Positions 16,081 through 26,126 of a DNA stretch of 64,000 bases are shown one piece after another (position 1 is the first letter of the stretch; the number at the start of each line of letters is the position of its first letter). This DNA is from Dyadobacter beijingensis DSM 21582 (GTDB taxonomy: Bacteria > Bacteroidota > Bacteroidia > Cytophagales > Spirosomataceae). The stretch spans positions 1 through 64,000 of the forward strand of contig NZ_KB907791.1 in the NCBI RefSeq assembly GCF_000382205.1. The letters run 5' to 3'. The translations under genes and the position numbers were made by a program. The notes below the pieces were generated by a model. That model was not told the origin of the DNA. It was given only the letters and a program-made list of their open reading frames with translations, and ran no database searches.

Positions 16081-17052
16081 ATGAAAGTATTGTTGAAAAA
16101 AGCGGTCATGCTGGTGTTTGGCCCGCCCGTGAAGTACATTATTTCCCAAATGGCGTTGCACAAGGAGACCAACCAGAAGCTGCATGCACTCGAACAGCGG
16201 ATTCACGACATTTACCCCGACGAGTGGAGACTTAACGAGCATACTTTGCAGGAAATCGAGCGGATCAAGGTCGTTCTTGGCCTGCCGCACGGCCTGAATA
16301 CGGAGATTTCCAAAAACGATATGATGCTGCTGCATTTCATCAATAACGGTTTCAGCGTGGAAGCCGCCGTGCGTGCGTACCTCGTGCGCGGCGTGAGCCT
16401 GCTCGATATGGTGCGCAAAATTGCGGAAAAACGGTGGGGGAGCCGCTGGCCGACGCAGGCCGGGCCGTTCCTGGATTTCGCGTCGGGGTATGGTACCTTG
16501 GAGCGATACCTGGTGCATGCGATGCCGGCCGAGGACATTTTTACCGCGGACGTGAAGAAGCACGGGGTCGACTTTCAAACGGAGCATTTCGGCGTGAACG
16601 GCATTCATTCTTCATTTATACCCGAAGAATTCCGCCCCGCGATCCGGTTCCAGTTCATTTTCGTGGCGTCGCTGTTCAGCCATTTGCCCGAAGACCTGTT
16701 CAAAAAATGGTTGAAACAGCTCTGGAACTGCCTCGCGCCGCAGGGAGTATTCGCATTCACGGTACACGACACGGCATTGTGCCATTCAGACCGGGATTTT
16801 ATCTATTCGACCCGAAGCGAGGACAGCGACAGCGTGGTCGAAGACAGCATCCGCAATGCCAGCGTTTACGGCACTACTTATGTCAGCGAGCATTATCTGG
16901 CCCGCTGCTTTGCCGAATTGGGCCTTACGAAGCAAAATTATACCCGTTACCGCCAGGTTAGTTCCGGCTTGCAAGACATTTATATCGTCAGTAAAGCGCA
17001 AGAGTCGTTCGAGAATATCCGGTTCAACGTGTACGACTCGGAGGCGGTATGA
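16081..17052 (+). CDS. SAM-dependent methyltransferase (class I)
   Basis: A 323-residue protein from the ATG at 16081. Residues about 1-125 are helical and of unknown function. The Rossmann methyltransferase core starts at about 135 with FLDFASGYGTLERYL, the SAM-binding glycine motif I. TADVKKHGVDF gives the acidic loop 2 residue, and FQFIFVASLFSHLPEDLF and LAPQGVFAFTVHD follow as motifs IV-V. The substrate is unknown; related proteins often sit in glycan or surface-modification gene sets. It has no obvious partner gene here and is convergent with the hybrid regulator gene. Confidence 0.85.
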   Translation: MKVLLKKAVMLVFGPPVKYIISQMALHKETNQKLHALEQRIHDIYPDEWRLNEHTLQEIERIKVVLGLPHGLNTEISKNDMMLLHFINNGFSVEAAVRAYLVRGVSLLDMVRKIAEKRWGSRWPTQAGPFLDFASGYGTLERYLVHAMPAEDIFTADVKKHGVDFQTEHFGVNGIHSSFIPEEFRPAIRFQFIFVASLFSHLPEDLFKKWLKQLWNCLAPQGVFAFTVHDTALCHSDRDFIYSTRSEDSDSVVEDSIRNASVYGTTYVSEHYLARCFAELGLTKQNYTRYRQVSSGLQDIYIVSKAQESFENIRFNVYDSEAV

Positions 17053-17093
17053 TCGCGCCAGGGCGCATCTGCCCGTGCTTAGCCCGGGAAACC

Positions 17094-20000
17094 TTACAAT
17101 GCATTCACGTAGCCGGAAGGGCTCACGCCAAACTGTTTCTGAAAATCCCGCGAAAAATTGGTCGGTACGCTGTAACCCACCATATCCGCAACCTCATTGA
17201 TCTTATAATTCTTTTCGGCTAGCAGCTCGGCCGCCTTTTTGAGGCGCGAAAGGTTGATGAGCTCGTTCGGCGTCATGTCTGAAATACCCTTGATTTTCCG
17301 GTAAAGGGTAGGGCGGCTCATATTCATTTTGGAAGAAAGCATATCCACATCCAGGTCGCTATCGGCTATGTGGGCGGTGATAATGGCGTTGAGCTGTTCC
17401 AAAAAGTCCTTGTCCGCACGTGAGAATGCGATGCCCTTGATGTGCGTGAGCGGCGAGCGAGCGAAGTAATCCTTAATGATGTCGCGGTTTTGGAGCAGGT
17501 TGCTGATCTGAGCCGCCAAATGGTCGAGCGAGAACGGTTTTTCGATATAGGCGTCCGCGCCGACTTCCAATCCCTCGATTTTCGAACTGATCGAATTTTT
17601 GGCAGTCAGCAGGATGATCGGGATGTGGCTGAAGCGTACGTCGTTCTTCATCTCGCGGCATAATGCGATACCGTCCATCACCGGCATCATAATGTCGCTG
17701 ATCACCAGATGAATGTTTTCTTCCTGCAACAGCTCAATCGCCTGGCGGCCGTCGCCGGCCCGGAAAATGTTGTAACCCATACCCAGTTCCCTACCGAGGT
17801 AGCCAAGTATTTCCGCATTGTCCTCCACGAGCAGCACATTGGGTTTATTCGGGTTGGCCGATACTTCGGGCTCGTCGCCGTTGGCTTGTGCCGCGCCGGG
17901 GCCGTCCTCTTTGTTGAGGTCGAGCTCGTAATCCTGGTGAATGGGGATGGAAAGCAGGAAGGTATTCTGGTCGGTTTCAGAGCGTTTCAGTTCCAGCGTG
18001 CCTTTGTGCAGCTCGGCCAGCGAGCGCGCCAGCGGCAAGCCGATGCCCGTACCTTGTTCCTTACTATTGCCCTCGGCCCGGTAGAACGGTTCGAAAATGC
18101 GGTCCCGGTCGTCGTAGCCGATCAGCGGGCCGTCGTTGGAGAATTCGATATGGAAAAGCAGGTCGTCGCTGTTGAACGGCGAAAGCTTCACTTTGACGCT
18201 GCTTTCGGCATATTTGATCGCATTGTTCACGAGATTGCTCGTGATCTTCTTGCACGCTTCCTCGTCCACGAACGCCTGCAAGGTAATGCGGGGCAGTTCC
18301 AGTTTATAATGCAGCTGCTTTTGCTCCGCTGCGGGGCGGAACGTCGCGAAAACATCGCTCAGCAGGTCGTTAATATCGGTTTTAGTAAAATTCAAGCTGT
18401 AATTATTAGCCTCCGCCTTCCTGAAATCCAGTAGCTGGTTGGTCAGGTCGATGAGGCGGCTGGTATTTTTGTCAATCATATTCAAACTCTCCATCATTTC
18501 AGGATCGGACTTCCGGCTCACGAGCAGCTTATCGAGCGGCATTTTAATGAGCGTCAGCGGCGTACGGATCTCGTGCGCCACATTGGTAAAAAAGTCGATC
18601 TTGGCATTGTAAATCTCCCGCTCTTTCCCCATTTCGATTGTCTCGATCTGCCGGCGGCTTTTTTCGTGCAGGGCGAGAAAGTAGTAACGGAAAATTACGA
18701 CAATAATACTCACTATCAGCACTACATAAAACAGGTAGGCCCAGCCGGTAGCCCACAACGGCGGCAATATGGTGATCCCCAGCCTCGTTTCGCGGTTATT
18801 CCAAAGACCGTCGCTGTTTGCGCCGCGGATTTTAAGCGTGTAGTCGCCCGGCGGGAGTTTGGAAAAATGTATGCGTCTGCTGCCGTGAAAAGGCACCCAT
18901 TCGCGCGAAAGGCCTTCGAGCTGGTACTGGTAGCTGTTCTGGTCGGGGATGACGTAGCTCAGTACCGCCACGTCGAAGCTGAGGCTGGAACTCTGGTAGG
19001 GCAGGGTGATCTCGCTCGCGTAGATGATCGATCGCTGCAAGGGCGCGTCGGGCTGCCGGATGTCCACGTCGCGGTTGTTGACCTGCAAGCGGGTAATGTA
19101 AACGGGTGGTACGAAACGGTTGCGCAGCAACGCGGCCGGTTTGAAACCCACCATCCCGGCCACGGTACCGAAATACAGCGTGCCGTCGGCGTCCTTATAC
19201 GACGAATTGTAGTTGAATTGGTCGGTTGGCAGGCCGTTGCCCATGTGAAAATTGGTGAAACGGTCGGTGCGGCCGTCGAGCTTCGCGAGCCCGCGCGAGG
19301 TGGATACCCAGAAATCGCCCGCGTCGTCTTCCAGGATACGGAACACCTGGTTATCGGGCAGCCCGTTGGTAATGCGGTAATTGCGGAATTTGCCCGTTGC
19401 GGGATTGTACCGCGACAGCCCGTGCTCGGTGCAGAGCCAAATGCTTTTGTCTGAGCTTTGATAGAGGCTGTTCACGTAGTTGTCCGGCAGTCCCGCAGGC
19501 TGGTCGGCGCGGTATTGCAGGCGTCCCTGTTTCAGGGTTTTGGGATTAAAATAATATACCCCACGGCCGTAGCTTGCCACCCAGAGCGTACCTTCGGCAT
19601 CCTCGTGAATGCTCTGGACCTGCATATTGAAATAGGGCATCCTGGTAAAATCGTCGGTGGCGCGGTTGTATTTGCACAGGCCCATCCACGTACCCGCGAG
19701 AATGTCGCCCGAGCGGGTTTTGTACATCGTTACAATGAAGTTGCTGCTCAGCGACCTGGGGTCTGAGGATGCATTGTAATGCCGGATCACACGCTCCGTT
19801 TTGAGGTCGACCACGTCCAGGCCGTGCTCGTAAGTGCCCACCCACAGTTCGTCGCCGTCGGCTACCATGCCGTGGAGGTTGCGGTAGGAAATGCTGCCGG
19901 GGCGGCCGTCGGGCAGGAATGCCTTAAACCGGCCTGTGCGGACGTCGAGGCGGTTCAGGCCAGCGTCTTCGGTGCCTACCCACAGGCGGCCATGCCGGTC

Positions 20001-21059
20001 TTTCGTGATTTCGTGGACAATGCTGCCGCTGATGCTGTTGCCGGGTGTAGGAAAAAACTTGCGGAAGTTGTTGAACTGGCCCGAATAGTAATTGATCCCG
20101 CCAAATTGCGTCGTGATCCAGATGCCGCCCTCACGGTCGCGAAGGATGGAATTGACGATGTTATCGGTGATGGAATAGCGGTTGAACTGCTCCCGGACAA
20201 TATGCTGCGAACGCCGGGCCGGCAGGTCGAGAATGTACAATCCCGATTCGGTACCGAGCCAAAATTCGGCGTCGTTCCGTTGGAAAATGGTGTGCACCTG
20301 TACGTCCTCGCCGGGCATTCCGGCCGCCGTGAGGTTACGGGCCTGTTTCGTCATGAAATTCAGCAGTAACACCTTCTTCATCGAACCGATCAGCAACGCC
20401 GAGTCGCCCACGGCATGGAGCGTCATCGATCCGTAAATGTCCCGCACGCCCGACAACGCGCCCACATCGTACGCTTCGAAGCGGCCGGTAGCCGGGCGGT
20501 ACTGGCGCACCACGCCATTGTTGCACGCCACCCACACCACGCCGGCGGGCGATACATGCAGAGATACCGGCTGGTCGCCCCCGAGGTCGATACGTGCGAC
20601 GCGGCCCGTGCGCAAATGGTAGCGGTAAAGCCGCAGGTCGGAAATGATCCAGATGTTGCCGTTGCGGTCGCCGCGGATTTCGAGCACCTCGCCGGGAGGG
20701 ATCAGCCGGAATGCTTCAAAACGCTCGCGCACGGGGTCGTAGCGGTACACACCCTTGTGCGTGCCCACCCAGAGCTTTTCGGACACATCTTCGCATAATG
20801 CAAAAATAGAGTTGCTCCCGATGCTGAGTGAATCGCCGGCTACGCTCTGGAAAATGCGGAACGAATGGCCGTCGAAGCGGTTGAGGCCATTGCGGCTCGC
20901 AAACCACATGAAGCCCTTTTTGTCCTGAACCATTTTCCCCACCGCATTGCCCGAAAGGCCATCGGAAACCTGGTAATTACGGAAATAGAAAGGAGTTTCC
21001 TGCGCGACCGTCCCCACGTGCACGAGGACAAAAAGCAGGAGGAAAAGATATGTTCTCAC
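17094..21059 (-). CDS. Hybrid two-component system sensor-regulator of a Sus-type locus
   Basis: A 1,321-residue single-chain regulator. After a signal peptide, about 730 periplasmic residues form two seven-bladed propellers of reg_prop repeats (RDREGGIWITTQFGGINYY and similar), followed by a Y_Y_Y domain. One membrane helix lies near 775-800. The cytoplasmic part holds HisKA (FFTNVAHEIRTPLTL), HATPase (GTGIGLPLARSLAELHKG), a receiver (LVEDNAEI, ISDIMMPVMDG, EKPFS) and an AraC-type HTH. Such proteins sense a sugar directly in the periplasm and activate the adjacent susCD genes. The start is GTG at 21059 or TTG at 21062; no ATG is in frame. It is divergent from susC. Confidence 0.95.
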   Translation of the reverse strand: MRTYLFLLLFVLVHVGTVAQETPFYFRNYQVSDGLSGNAVGKMVQDKKGFMWFASRNGLNRFDGHSFRIFQSVAGDSLSIGSNSIFALCEDVSEKLWVGTHKGVYRYDPVRERFEAFRLIPPGEVLEIRGDRNGNIWIISDLRLYRYHLRTGRVARIDLGGDQPVSLHVSPAGVVWVACNNGVVRQYRPATGRFEAYDVGALSGVRDIYGSMTLHAVGDSALLIGSMKKVLLLNFMTKQARNLTAAGMPGEDVQVHTIFQRNDAEFWLGTESGLYILDLPARRSQHIVREQFNRYSITDNIVNSILRDREGGIWITTQFGGINYYSGQFNNFRKFFPTPGNSISGSIVHEITKDRHGRLWVGTEDAGLNRLDVRTGRFKAFLPDGRPGSISYRNLHGMVADGDELWVGTYEHGLDVVDLKTERVIRHYNASSDPRSLSSNFIVTMYKTRSGDILAGTWMGLCKYNRATDDFTRMPYFNMQVQSIHEDAEGTLWVASYGRGVYYFNPKTLKQGRLQYRADQPAGLPDNYVNSLYQSSDKSIWLCTEHGLSRYNPATGKFRNYRITNGLPDNQVFRILEDDAGDFWVSTSRGLAKLDGRTDRFTNFHMGNGLPTDQFNYNSSYKDADGTLYFGTVAGMVGFKPAALLRNRFVPPVYITRLQVNNRDVDIRQPDAPLQRSIIYASEITLPYQSSSLSFDVAVLSYVIPDQNSYQYQLEGLSREWVPFHGSRRIHFSKLPPGDYTLKIRGANSDGLWNNRETRLGITILPPLWATGWAYLFYVVLIVSIIVVIFRYYFLALHEKSRRQIETIEMGKEREIYNAKIDFFTNVAHEIRTPLTLIKMPLDKLLVSRKSDPEMMESLNMIDKNTSRLIDLTNQLLDFRKAEANNYSLNFTKTDINDLLSDVFATFRPAAEQKQLHYKLELPRITLQAFVDEEACKKITSNLVNNAIKYAESSVKVKLSPFNSDDLLFHIEFSNDGPLIGYDDRDRIFEPFYRAEGNSKEQGTGIGLPLARSLAELHKGTLELKRSETDQNTFLLSIPIHQDYELDLNKEDGPGAAQANGDEPEVSANPNKPNVLLVEDNAEILGYLGRELGMGYNIFRAGDGRQAIELLQEENIHLVISDIMMPVMDGIALCREMKNDVRFSHIPIILLTAKNSISSKIEGLEVGADAYIEKPFSLDHLAAQISNLLQNRDIIKDYFARSPLTHIKGIAFSRADKDFLEQLNAIITAHIADSDLDVDMLSSKMNMSRPTLYRKIKGISDMTPNELINLSRLKKAAELLAEKNYKINEVADMVGYSVPTNFSRDFQKQFGVSPSGYVNAL

Positions 21060-21291
21060 CAATATGATTCTTCAATAAAAGCCATTTTCCGGCACAACCG
21101 CTGCATAAAGATATCCCACTAAAATCATAGTTAAATCATAAAAATTTCCGGTGAGACATTTTGATCTGAAATTGAGACAAAACGATCATCCGGTTATTTC
21201 CGAAAGCCTGAACTTCGCAGCATTCTTAATTAATCCAATATTATAACTAAAAAGTAACAACGCTGCCGCGTCAATCACCTATTAATCCTTC

Positions 21292-24200
21292 ATGAGAATG
21301 AATTTATACAAAATGACCGGCCGGGGCAAACGGCTGCGACCGGTGCGGCACTCGCTCGCCCGGGCCACCAACTGGTTCGGCTGCGTGCTGATGACGCTCT
21401 GGGCTTTCCAGGCCGCCGCACAAACCGTGCAGATTTCCGGCAAAGTGTCCGACAACCAGGGCGCCCTGCCGGGCGTCGCGATCCTCGAAAAGGGGACGAA
21501 CAACGGAACGGTATCCGGTACCGACGGCACATTTCAATTGCAGGTCAGCAGCGCCAATGCCACGCTGGCCGTCTCCAATGTGGGCTATGTGACCCAGGAA
21601 ATCGGCATTGCGGGGAAAACTTCCCTTGAAATCGTGCTCGTGGAAGACCAGAAAACTTTGAACGAGGTAGTCGTAATCGGCTATGGTTCCCTCAACAAGA
21701 AGGAGGTTTCCAGCGCCATTACGCACCTTTCGGCCAAGGATTTGCTCCGCACGGGCGGTAACAACCCGCTGATGGCCATTCAGGGCAAGGTTGCGGGGCT
21801 TTCGGTGACCAACACCGCTGCGGCCGATCCCAACTCGTCGCCTAGCATTCAGCTGCGCGGGGCGTCGTCACGGAGCGCGGGCCTGGGGCCATTGTTTGTC
21901 ATCAACGGCGTGCCGGGTGGTAACATCGACAACATCAACCAGAACGAGATCGAGTCGATCGACGTACTGAAAGGCGGTGCGGCGTCGGCCATTTACGGTA
22001 CGCGCGGCAGCAACGGGGTGATCGTGATCACGACCAAAAAGGGAACGGCGGACTCACGTATATTCTACGACGGTTATACCACATTCGACTTCCCGACCAA
22101 CCAACTGAATGTACTTTCAAAAGACGACTTCCTGAAAAACAAGCGCGGCGTCGATTTCGGCGGTAATACCAACTGGATGAAGGAGGTAGCGCGTAACCCG
22201 TCGTTTTCGCACAAGCATACCCTCCAATTTTCGGGCGGTAATGGCAAGACCAACTATTTCACCTCGCTCGATTACCGCGATGCCAACGGTATCGACCTCC
22301 GTTCGGCGAAACGCGAGTACGGCGGCCGCATTAATATCAACCATAAATCGGCCAACAACCTGATCGAGCTCGCATTTACCGCTGCGCCGCGCTATACCAA
22401 AACCAGCGACGCCGATTACAGCGGTTTCAACTACGCACTGACCCTGAACCCGACGCTTTCCGTCCACGACTCAACCGGCAAGTACGCTTATCTGACATCC
22501 GGATTCTTTGCCAACAACCCGGTTGAAGTCGCACGGGGCGTGAAGTCGGACCGGGAGTATAAGCTGATGGATATGAATGGTTCTGCGAAACTGAATATCC
22601 TTGAAAACCTGAACACCGTCGTGACGATCGGGCAGGTAAGCTCTTCGATGCGCAGATACTTGTTCACACCATCGACGCTGACGACCGTCATCAACGGAAG
22701 CAAACGCAATACGGGCGAGCAGATCCTCGAAGAAAACGACCAGAAAAGCTTTGAATGGATCGGCAACTATTACCTGGATGTGAACAAGCATTCGGTGAAG
22801 TTGCTCGGCGGTTATTCATTCCAGTATTTTACGTCGTCGGGGTTCAATGCGAAGAATGAGAATTTTCCTTCCAATGTATTGACCTATAATAACCTCGGCA
22901 GCGGGTTGTGGAACTTGCAGCAGGGGATCAACAACGTAGGTTCATATAAAAACTCTTCCAAACTGATCGCATTCTTCGGTCGTTTGAACTACGATTTTGA
23001 CCAGAAATACTACCTGTCGGCCAGCTTGCGCCGCGAGGGTTCTTCGAAATTCGGCTATTCCAACAAATGGGGTTATTTCCCGGCGGCATCGCTGGCATGG
23101 CGTGTCTCGCAGGAAAGCTTCCTGAAAAACGTGCGCTGGCTGAACGAGCTGAAACTCCGCGCCGACTATGGCGAAACGGGTAACCAGGATTTTGGCAACT
23201 ACCTTTCGCTCGATACCTACGGCGGCTACGGGTACTACCTCTACAATGGCACCAACTACCAGGTGTGGGGCCCTAATCAGAATACCAACTACGACCTGCG
23301 CTGGGAAAAAGCGGCCAACTTCAATGCAGGCGTCGATTTCGAATTGTTCGGCAGCAGGCTGTCCGGTAGCTTGAACTACTACATCCGCACGAACCGCGAC
23401 CTGCTGGGTAACTATAATGTGTCCAACCCACCGAACATCCAGGGACAAACATTTGCCAACGTGGGTACCATGCGGAATACCGGTTTTGAATTGCAATTGA
23501 ACGCCAATGTGCTCCGGAAAGGTGATTTTAGCTATGATCTCGGATTTACAGGTGCATATAATAACAACAAGTTTGTGTCCTTCTCGAATGCGTTGTTTAA
23601 AGGCCAGAAGTACGTCGATGTAGTGGGTATGCCTGCGCCGGGCAGCCCGGGTACGCTGCAACGCTTGCAGGAAGATACGCGCATCGGGAGTTTCTACGCG
23701 CTCAAATCCGCTGGTGTGAACGAACAGGGTGCATTGCTGGTGTACAACAAAAAAGGCGAGGTGATCCCTGGAAACCAGGCTACCAACGACGACAAGCAGT
23801 TTGTAGGGAACGGTTTGCCGAAGTTTACAATGGGTCTTTCCAATAATTTTAAATACAAAAACTGGGACCTGAGCGTGTTCCTCCGCGGCTCATTTGGATA
23901 TAAGTTGTTCAATACCTACGCTTTCTACCTCGGTACGCCGGCCACGCAGGAGAATGCCAATGTGCTGACGTCGGCCTACGACGGCGGCAAATATTCGAAG
24001 CTGACCAGTCCGACGACCTATTCGACGCTGTCGGATTATTTCCTCGAATCGGGTGGGTTTTTGAAGGTCGACAACGTGACGCTGAGCTATACCCAGCCGA
24101 TCCAGACAAAATTCCTGCAATCGGTTCGGATTTATGCGACTACGCGCAACCTGGCTACTTTCACGAAGTTTACCGGCGGCGATCCCGACCTGATCAACGT

Positions 24201-24306
24201 GAACGGCCTCTATCCGGGCGTGAACAAAAACGGCGACAACAACGGTACGCTCGATTACTACCCGTCGACCACCCAGTTGCTCCTTGGCGTACAGCTCACC
24301 TTCTAA
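21292..24306 (+). CDS. SusC/RagA-family TonB-linked outer-membrane transporter
   Basis: A 1,004-residue protein. A long basic N-terminus precedes a hydrophobic export segment ending near FQAAAQ. A carboxypeptidase-regulatory-like domain lies at about 48-120 (ISGKVSDNQGALPGVAI). A TonB-contact region with VVVIGYGSLNKKEVSSAI and the plug follow, with SusC hallmarks IQLRGASSRSAG, PLFVINGVPGG and ASAIYGTRGSNGVIVITTK. The rest is a 22-strand barrel ending QLLLGVQLTF. It imports oligosaccharides captured by the SusD partner, 15 bp downstream. The substrate is not evident because no glycoside hydrolase is adjacent. Confidence 0.95.
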   Translation: MRMNLYKMTGRGKRLRPVRHSLARATNWFGCVLMTLWAFQAAAQTVQISGKVSDNQGALPGVAILEKGTNNGTVSGTDGTFQLQVSSANATLAVSNVGYVTQEIGIAGKTSLEIVLVEDQKTLNEVVVIGYGSLNKKEVSSAITHLSAKDLLRTGGNNPLMAIQGKVAGLSVTNTAAADPNSSPSIQLRGASSRSAGLGPLFVINGVPGGNIDNINQNEIESIDVLKGGAASAIYGTRGSNGVIVITTKKGTADSRIFYDGYTTFDFPTNQLNVLSKDDFLKNKRGVDFGGNTNWMKEVARNPSFSHKHTLQFSGGNGKTNYFTSLDYRDANGIDLRSAKREYGGRININHKSANNLIELAFTAAPRYTKTSDADYSGFNYALTLNPTLSVHDSTGKYAYLTSGFFANNPVEVARGVKSDREYKLMDMNGSAKLNILENLNTVVTIGQVSSSMRRYLFTPSTLTTVINGSKRNTGEQILEENDQKSFEWIGNYYLDVNKHSVKLLGGYSFQYFTSSGFNAKNENFPSNVLTYNNLGSGLWNLQQGINNVGSYKNSSKLIAFFGRLNYDFDQKYYLSASLRREGSSKFGYSNKWGYFPAASLAWRVSQESFLKNVRWLNELKLRADYGETGNQDFGNYLSLDTYGGYGYYLYNGTNYQVWGPNQNTNYDLRWEKAANFNAGVDFELFGSRLSGSLNYYIRTNRDLLGNYNVSNPPNIQGQTFANVGTMRNTGFELQLNANVLRKGDFSYDLGFTGAYNNNKFVSFSNALFKGQKYVDVVGMPAPGSPGTLQRLQEDTRIGSFYALKSAGVNEQGALLVYNKKGEVIPGNQATNDDKQFVGNGLPKFTMGLSNNFKYKNWDLSVFLRGSFGYKLFNTYAFYLGTPATQENANVLTSAYDGGKYSKLTSPTTYSTLSDYFLESGGFLKVDNVTLSYTQPIQTKFLQSVRIYATTRNLATFTKFTGGDPDLINVNGLYPGVNKNGDNNGTLDYYPSTTQLLLGVQLTF

Positions 24307-24321
24307 TTTTTTGAAATACCA

Positions 24322-26049
24322 ATGAAAAGGAACCACATATTGAAATATACGTCTCAGATAGGAGCGGGCATGCTGCTGCTGGCGACGGTAGGCTGTACCA
24401 ACCTCGATGAGGAATTGTACGACCGCATTACCTCCGGAAACTTCCTGCAAACCCGCGAGGACGTGACGCGCGACTTCCTGCGTGCATTCGAGCACAGCTA
24501 TTGGAGCATCCAGGGCGGCAGCACGTTCATGTTGCAGGAAAACAGCTCCGACGAAATCATGACGCCGAACCGCCAGGGCGACTGGTTCGACGGCGGGCAG
24601 TTCCAGCGCGTGCATTACCACACCTGGACGCCGAACGACGGCTTCACGTCTGACCCCTGGAATGCATTGTACGGCGGCGTAACGCTGGCGACCAACTCGC
24701 TGGAAGACTTGCAGGGCATTACCGACCCCACGAAATTCGATATGACGCAAGCCGAGCTCGACGGCATGATTGCCGAGCTGCGCACATTGCGCGCCTGGCT
24801 TAACCTCCGGTTGTTCGACTTTTACCGCAACATCGTGATCGTCACGAAAGTGAAGGGAGAAACGACGGGCGGTCCGCAGGTGACCCCGCAGGAAGCTTTT
24901 GCGTTCATTGAAAATGAATTGAAAGAATCACTGCCGAAACTGCCGACGGTACAGAGCTTGGGCGAAAATGCGGTAGGCCGCTGGACGCAGGGCGGGGCGG
25001 TGTCGCTGCTCGTGCGCCTGTACCTGAATGCGAAAGTGTACACCGGCACCGACCGTTTCGCGGATTGCGCCAAACTTTGCCAGGAAATGATCGACGGCAA
25101 ATATGGCACCTACGCCCTCGAAACCCGCTGGGACGCGCCGTTCGACTACAACAATGCCAAATCGAAAGAGACGGTATTCGGTTTCCCCGGAAGTTTCGGC
25201 CTCACGCACTGGCAATATGACGGCGGGATGTATTTCTGGATGCTGCCGAACCTGGCGCCGAGCTACTTCGGGTTCACCGATTTCGGCAATGCCAATCCTA
25301 AGTATGCCATGCAGCCAGGCCTCGATGTGGATGGTAAGGAATATCCCTTCGCGCTGGGCAAGCCTTTCGTGAAGTTCCAGAAGTACCCGGATGATGTCCG
25401 TTTGAAAAAATATAAGAACCTGGGTAATACGAAACGCGAGGGAATGTTCCTGCACGGCTACCTCACCTATACCAATTCGGCCGGCAAACCGGATACGGTC
25501 CGCGGTTTTAAAGGTCCTTATGCGCTGTATTTCAGGGACCAGGTGGGTAAATTCCTCGACGCGAAACCAGGGACGCCTATCGCCGATAAAACCTCGAATA
25601 TGAACAATGCGGATAACAATTCGGGTATTTTCCCTGTGAAGTACCCGTTCTACCCGAGCGACGACGCGAACAAGATTTCGTCGGCCTACGCCGAGATCCG
25701 TTTCGCGGAAATCTACTACTCGCTGGCCGAATGCAAATACCGGGCGGGCGACAAAGCCGGTGCGGCCGCATTGCTGAATGCCGTGCGCAAGCGTAATTAC
25801 CCGACCGGCTCGCCAAGCCTTTACAAGGCCGACGGCACGCAGCTTACCGACCAGGAAATGCTCGACGAATGGGGCCGCGAATTCCTCGTGGAGGGCCGCC
25901 GCCGCACCGATATGATCCGCTGGGGTGTGTTCAACAAAGGCACCTGGTGGGACAAGACGGCCGACGCCGACAACCATACCGAGATTTTCCCGATCGGACA
26001 AACTGTGCTGAACTCGTCACCCCAGCTGAAACAGAATCCCGGATATTGA
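24322..26049 (+). CDS. SusD/RagB-family nutrient-binding lipoprotein
   Basis: A 575-residue lipoprotein; the signal ends in LATVGC, so Cys25 is lipid-modified. SusD-like helical repeats follow, including AELRTLRAWLNLRLFDFYRN. The C-terminal RagB region carries the family motif SSAYAEIRFAEIYYSLAECKYR and DEWGREFLVEGRRRTDMIRWG. It caps the SusC barrel at the cell surface and binds the glycan before import. The gap to susC is 15 bp, so the two form one operon. An AT-rich hairpin at 26074-26108 separates it from the next gene. Confidence 0.95.
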   Translation: MKRNHILKYTSQIGAGMLLLATVGCTNLDEELYDRITSGNFLQTREDVTRDFLRAFEHSYWSIQGGSTFMLQENSSDEIMTPNRQGDWFDGGQFQRVHYHTWTPNDGFTSDPWNALYGGVTLATNSLEDLQGITDPTKFDMTQAELDGMIAELRTLRAWLNLRLFDFYRNIVIVTKVKGETTGGPQVTPQEAFAFIENELKESLPKLPTVQSLGENAVGRWTQGGAVSLLVRLYLNAKVYTGTDRFADCAKLCQEMIDGKYGTYALETRWDAPFDYNNAKSKETVFGFPGSFGLTHWQYDGGMYFWMLPNLAPSYFGFTDFGNANPKYAMQPGLDVDGKEYPFALGKPFVKFQKYPDDVRLKKYKNLGNTKREGMFLHGYLTYTNSAGKPDTVRGFKGPYALYFRDQVGKFLDAKPGTPIADKTSNMNNADNNSGIFPVKYPFYPSDDANKISSAYAEIRFAEIYYSLAECKYRAGDKAGAAALLNAVRKRNYPTGSPSLYKADGTQLTDQEMLDEWGREFLVEGRRRTDMIRWGVFNKGTWWDKTADADNHTEIFPIGQTVLNSSPQLKQNPGY

Positions 26050-26073
26050 TTGATTGATAAGCATGGTCAATAA

Positions 26074-26108
26074 TTCTAAATCCAATTTGAATTGAAATTG
26101 ATTTAGAA
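26074..26108. repeat. AT-rich inverted repeat between susD and the histidine kinase gene
   Basis: Arms TTCTAAAT-C-CAATTT (26074-26088) and AAATTG-ATTTAGAA (26095-26108) pair with a single bulged base around loop GAATTG. It has no clean T-run. It may attenuate transcription past susD or mark a recombination junction. Confidence 0.55.
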
Positions 26109-26126
26109 AGATTTTAACTAAAACCG

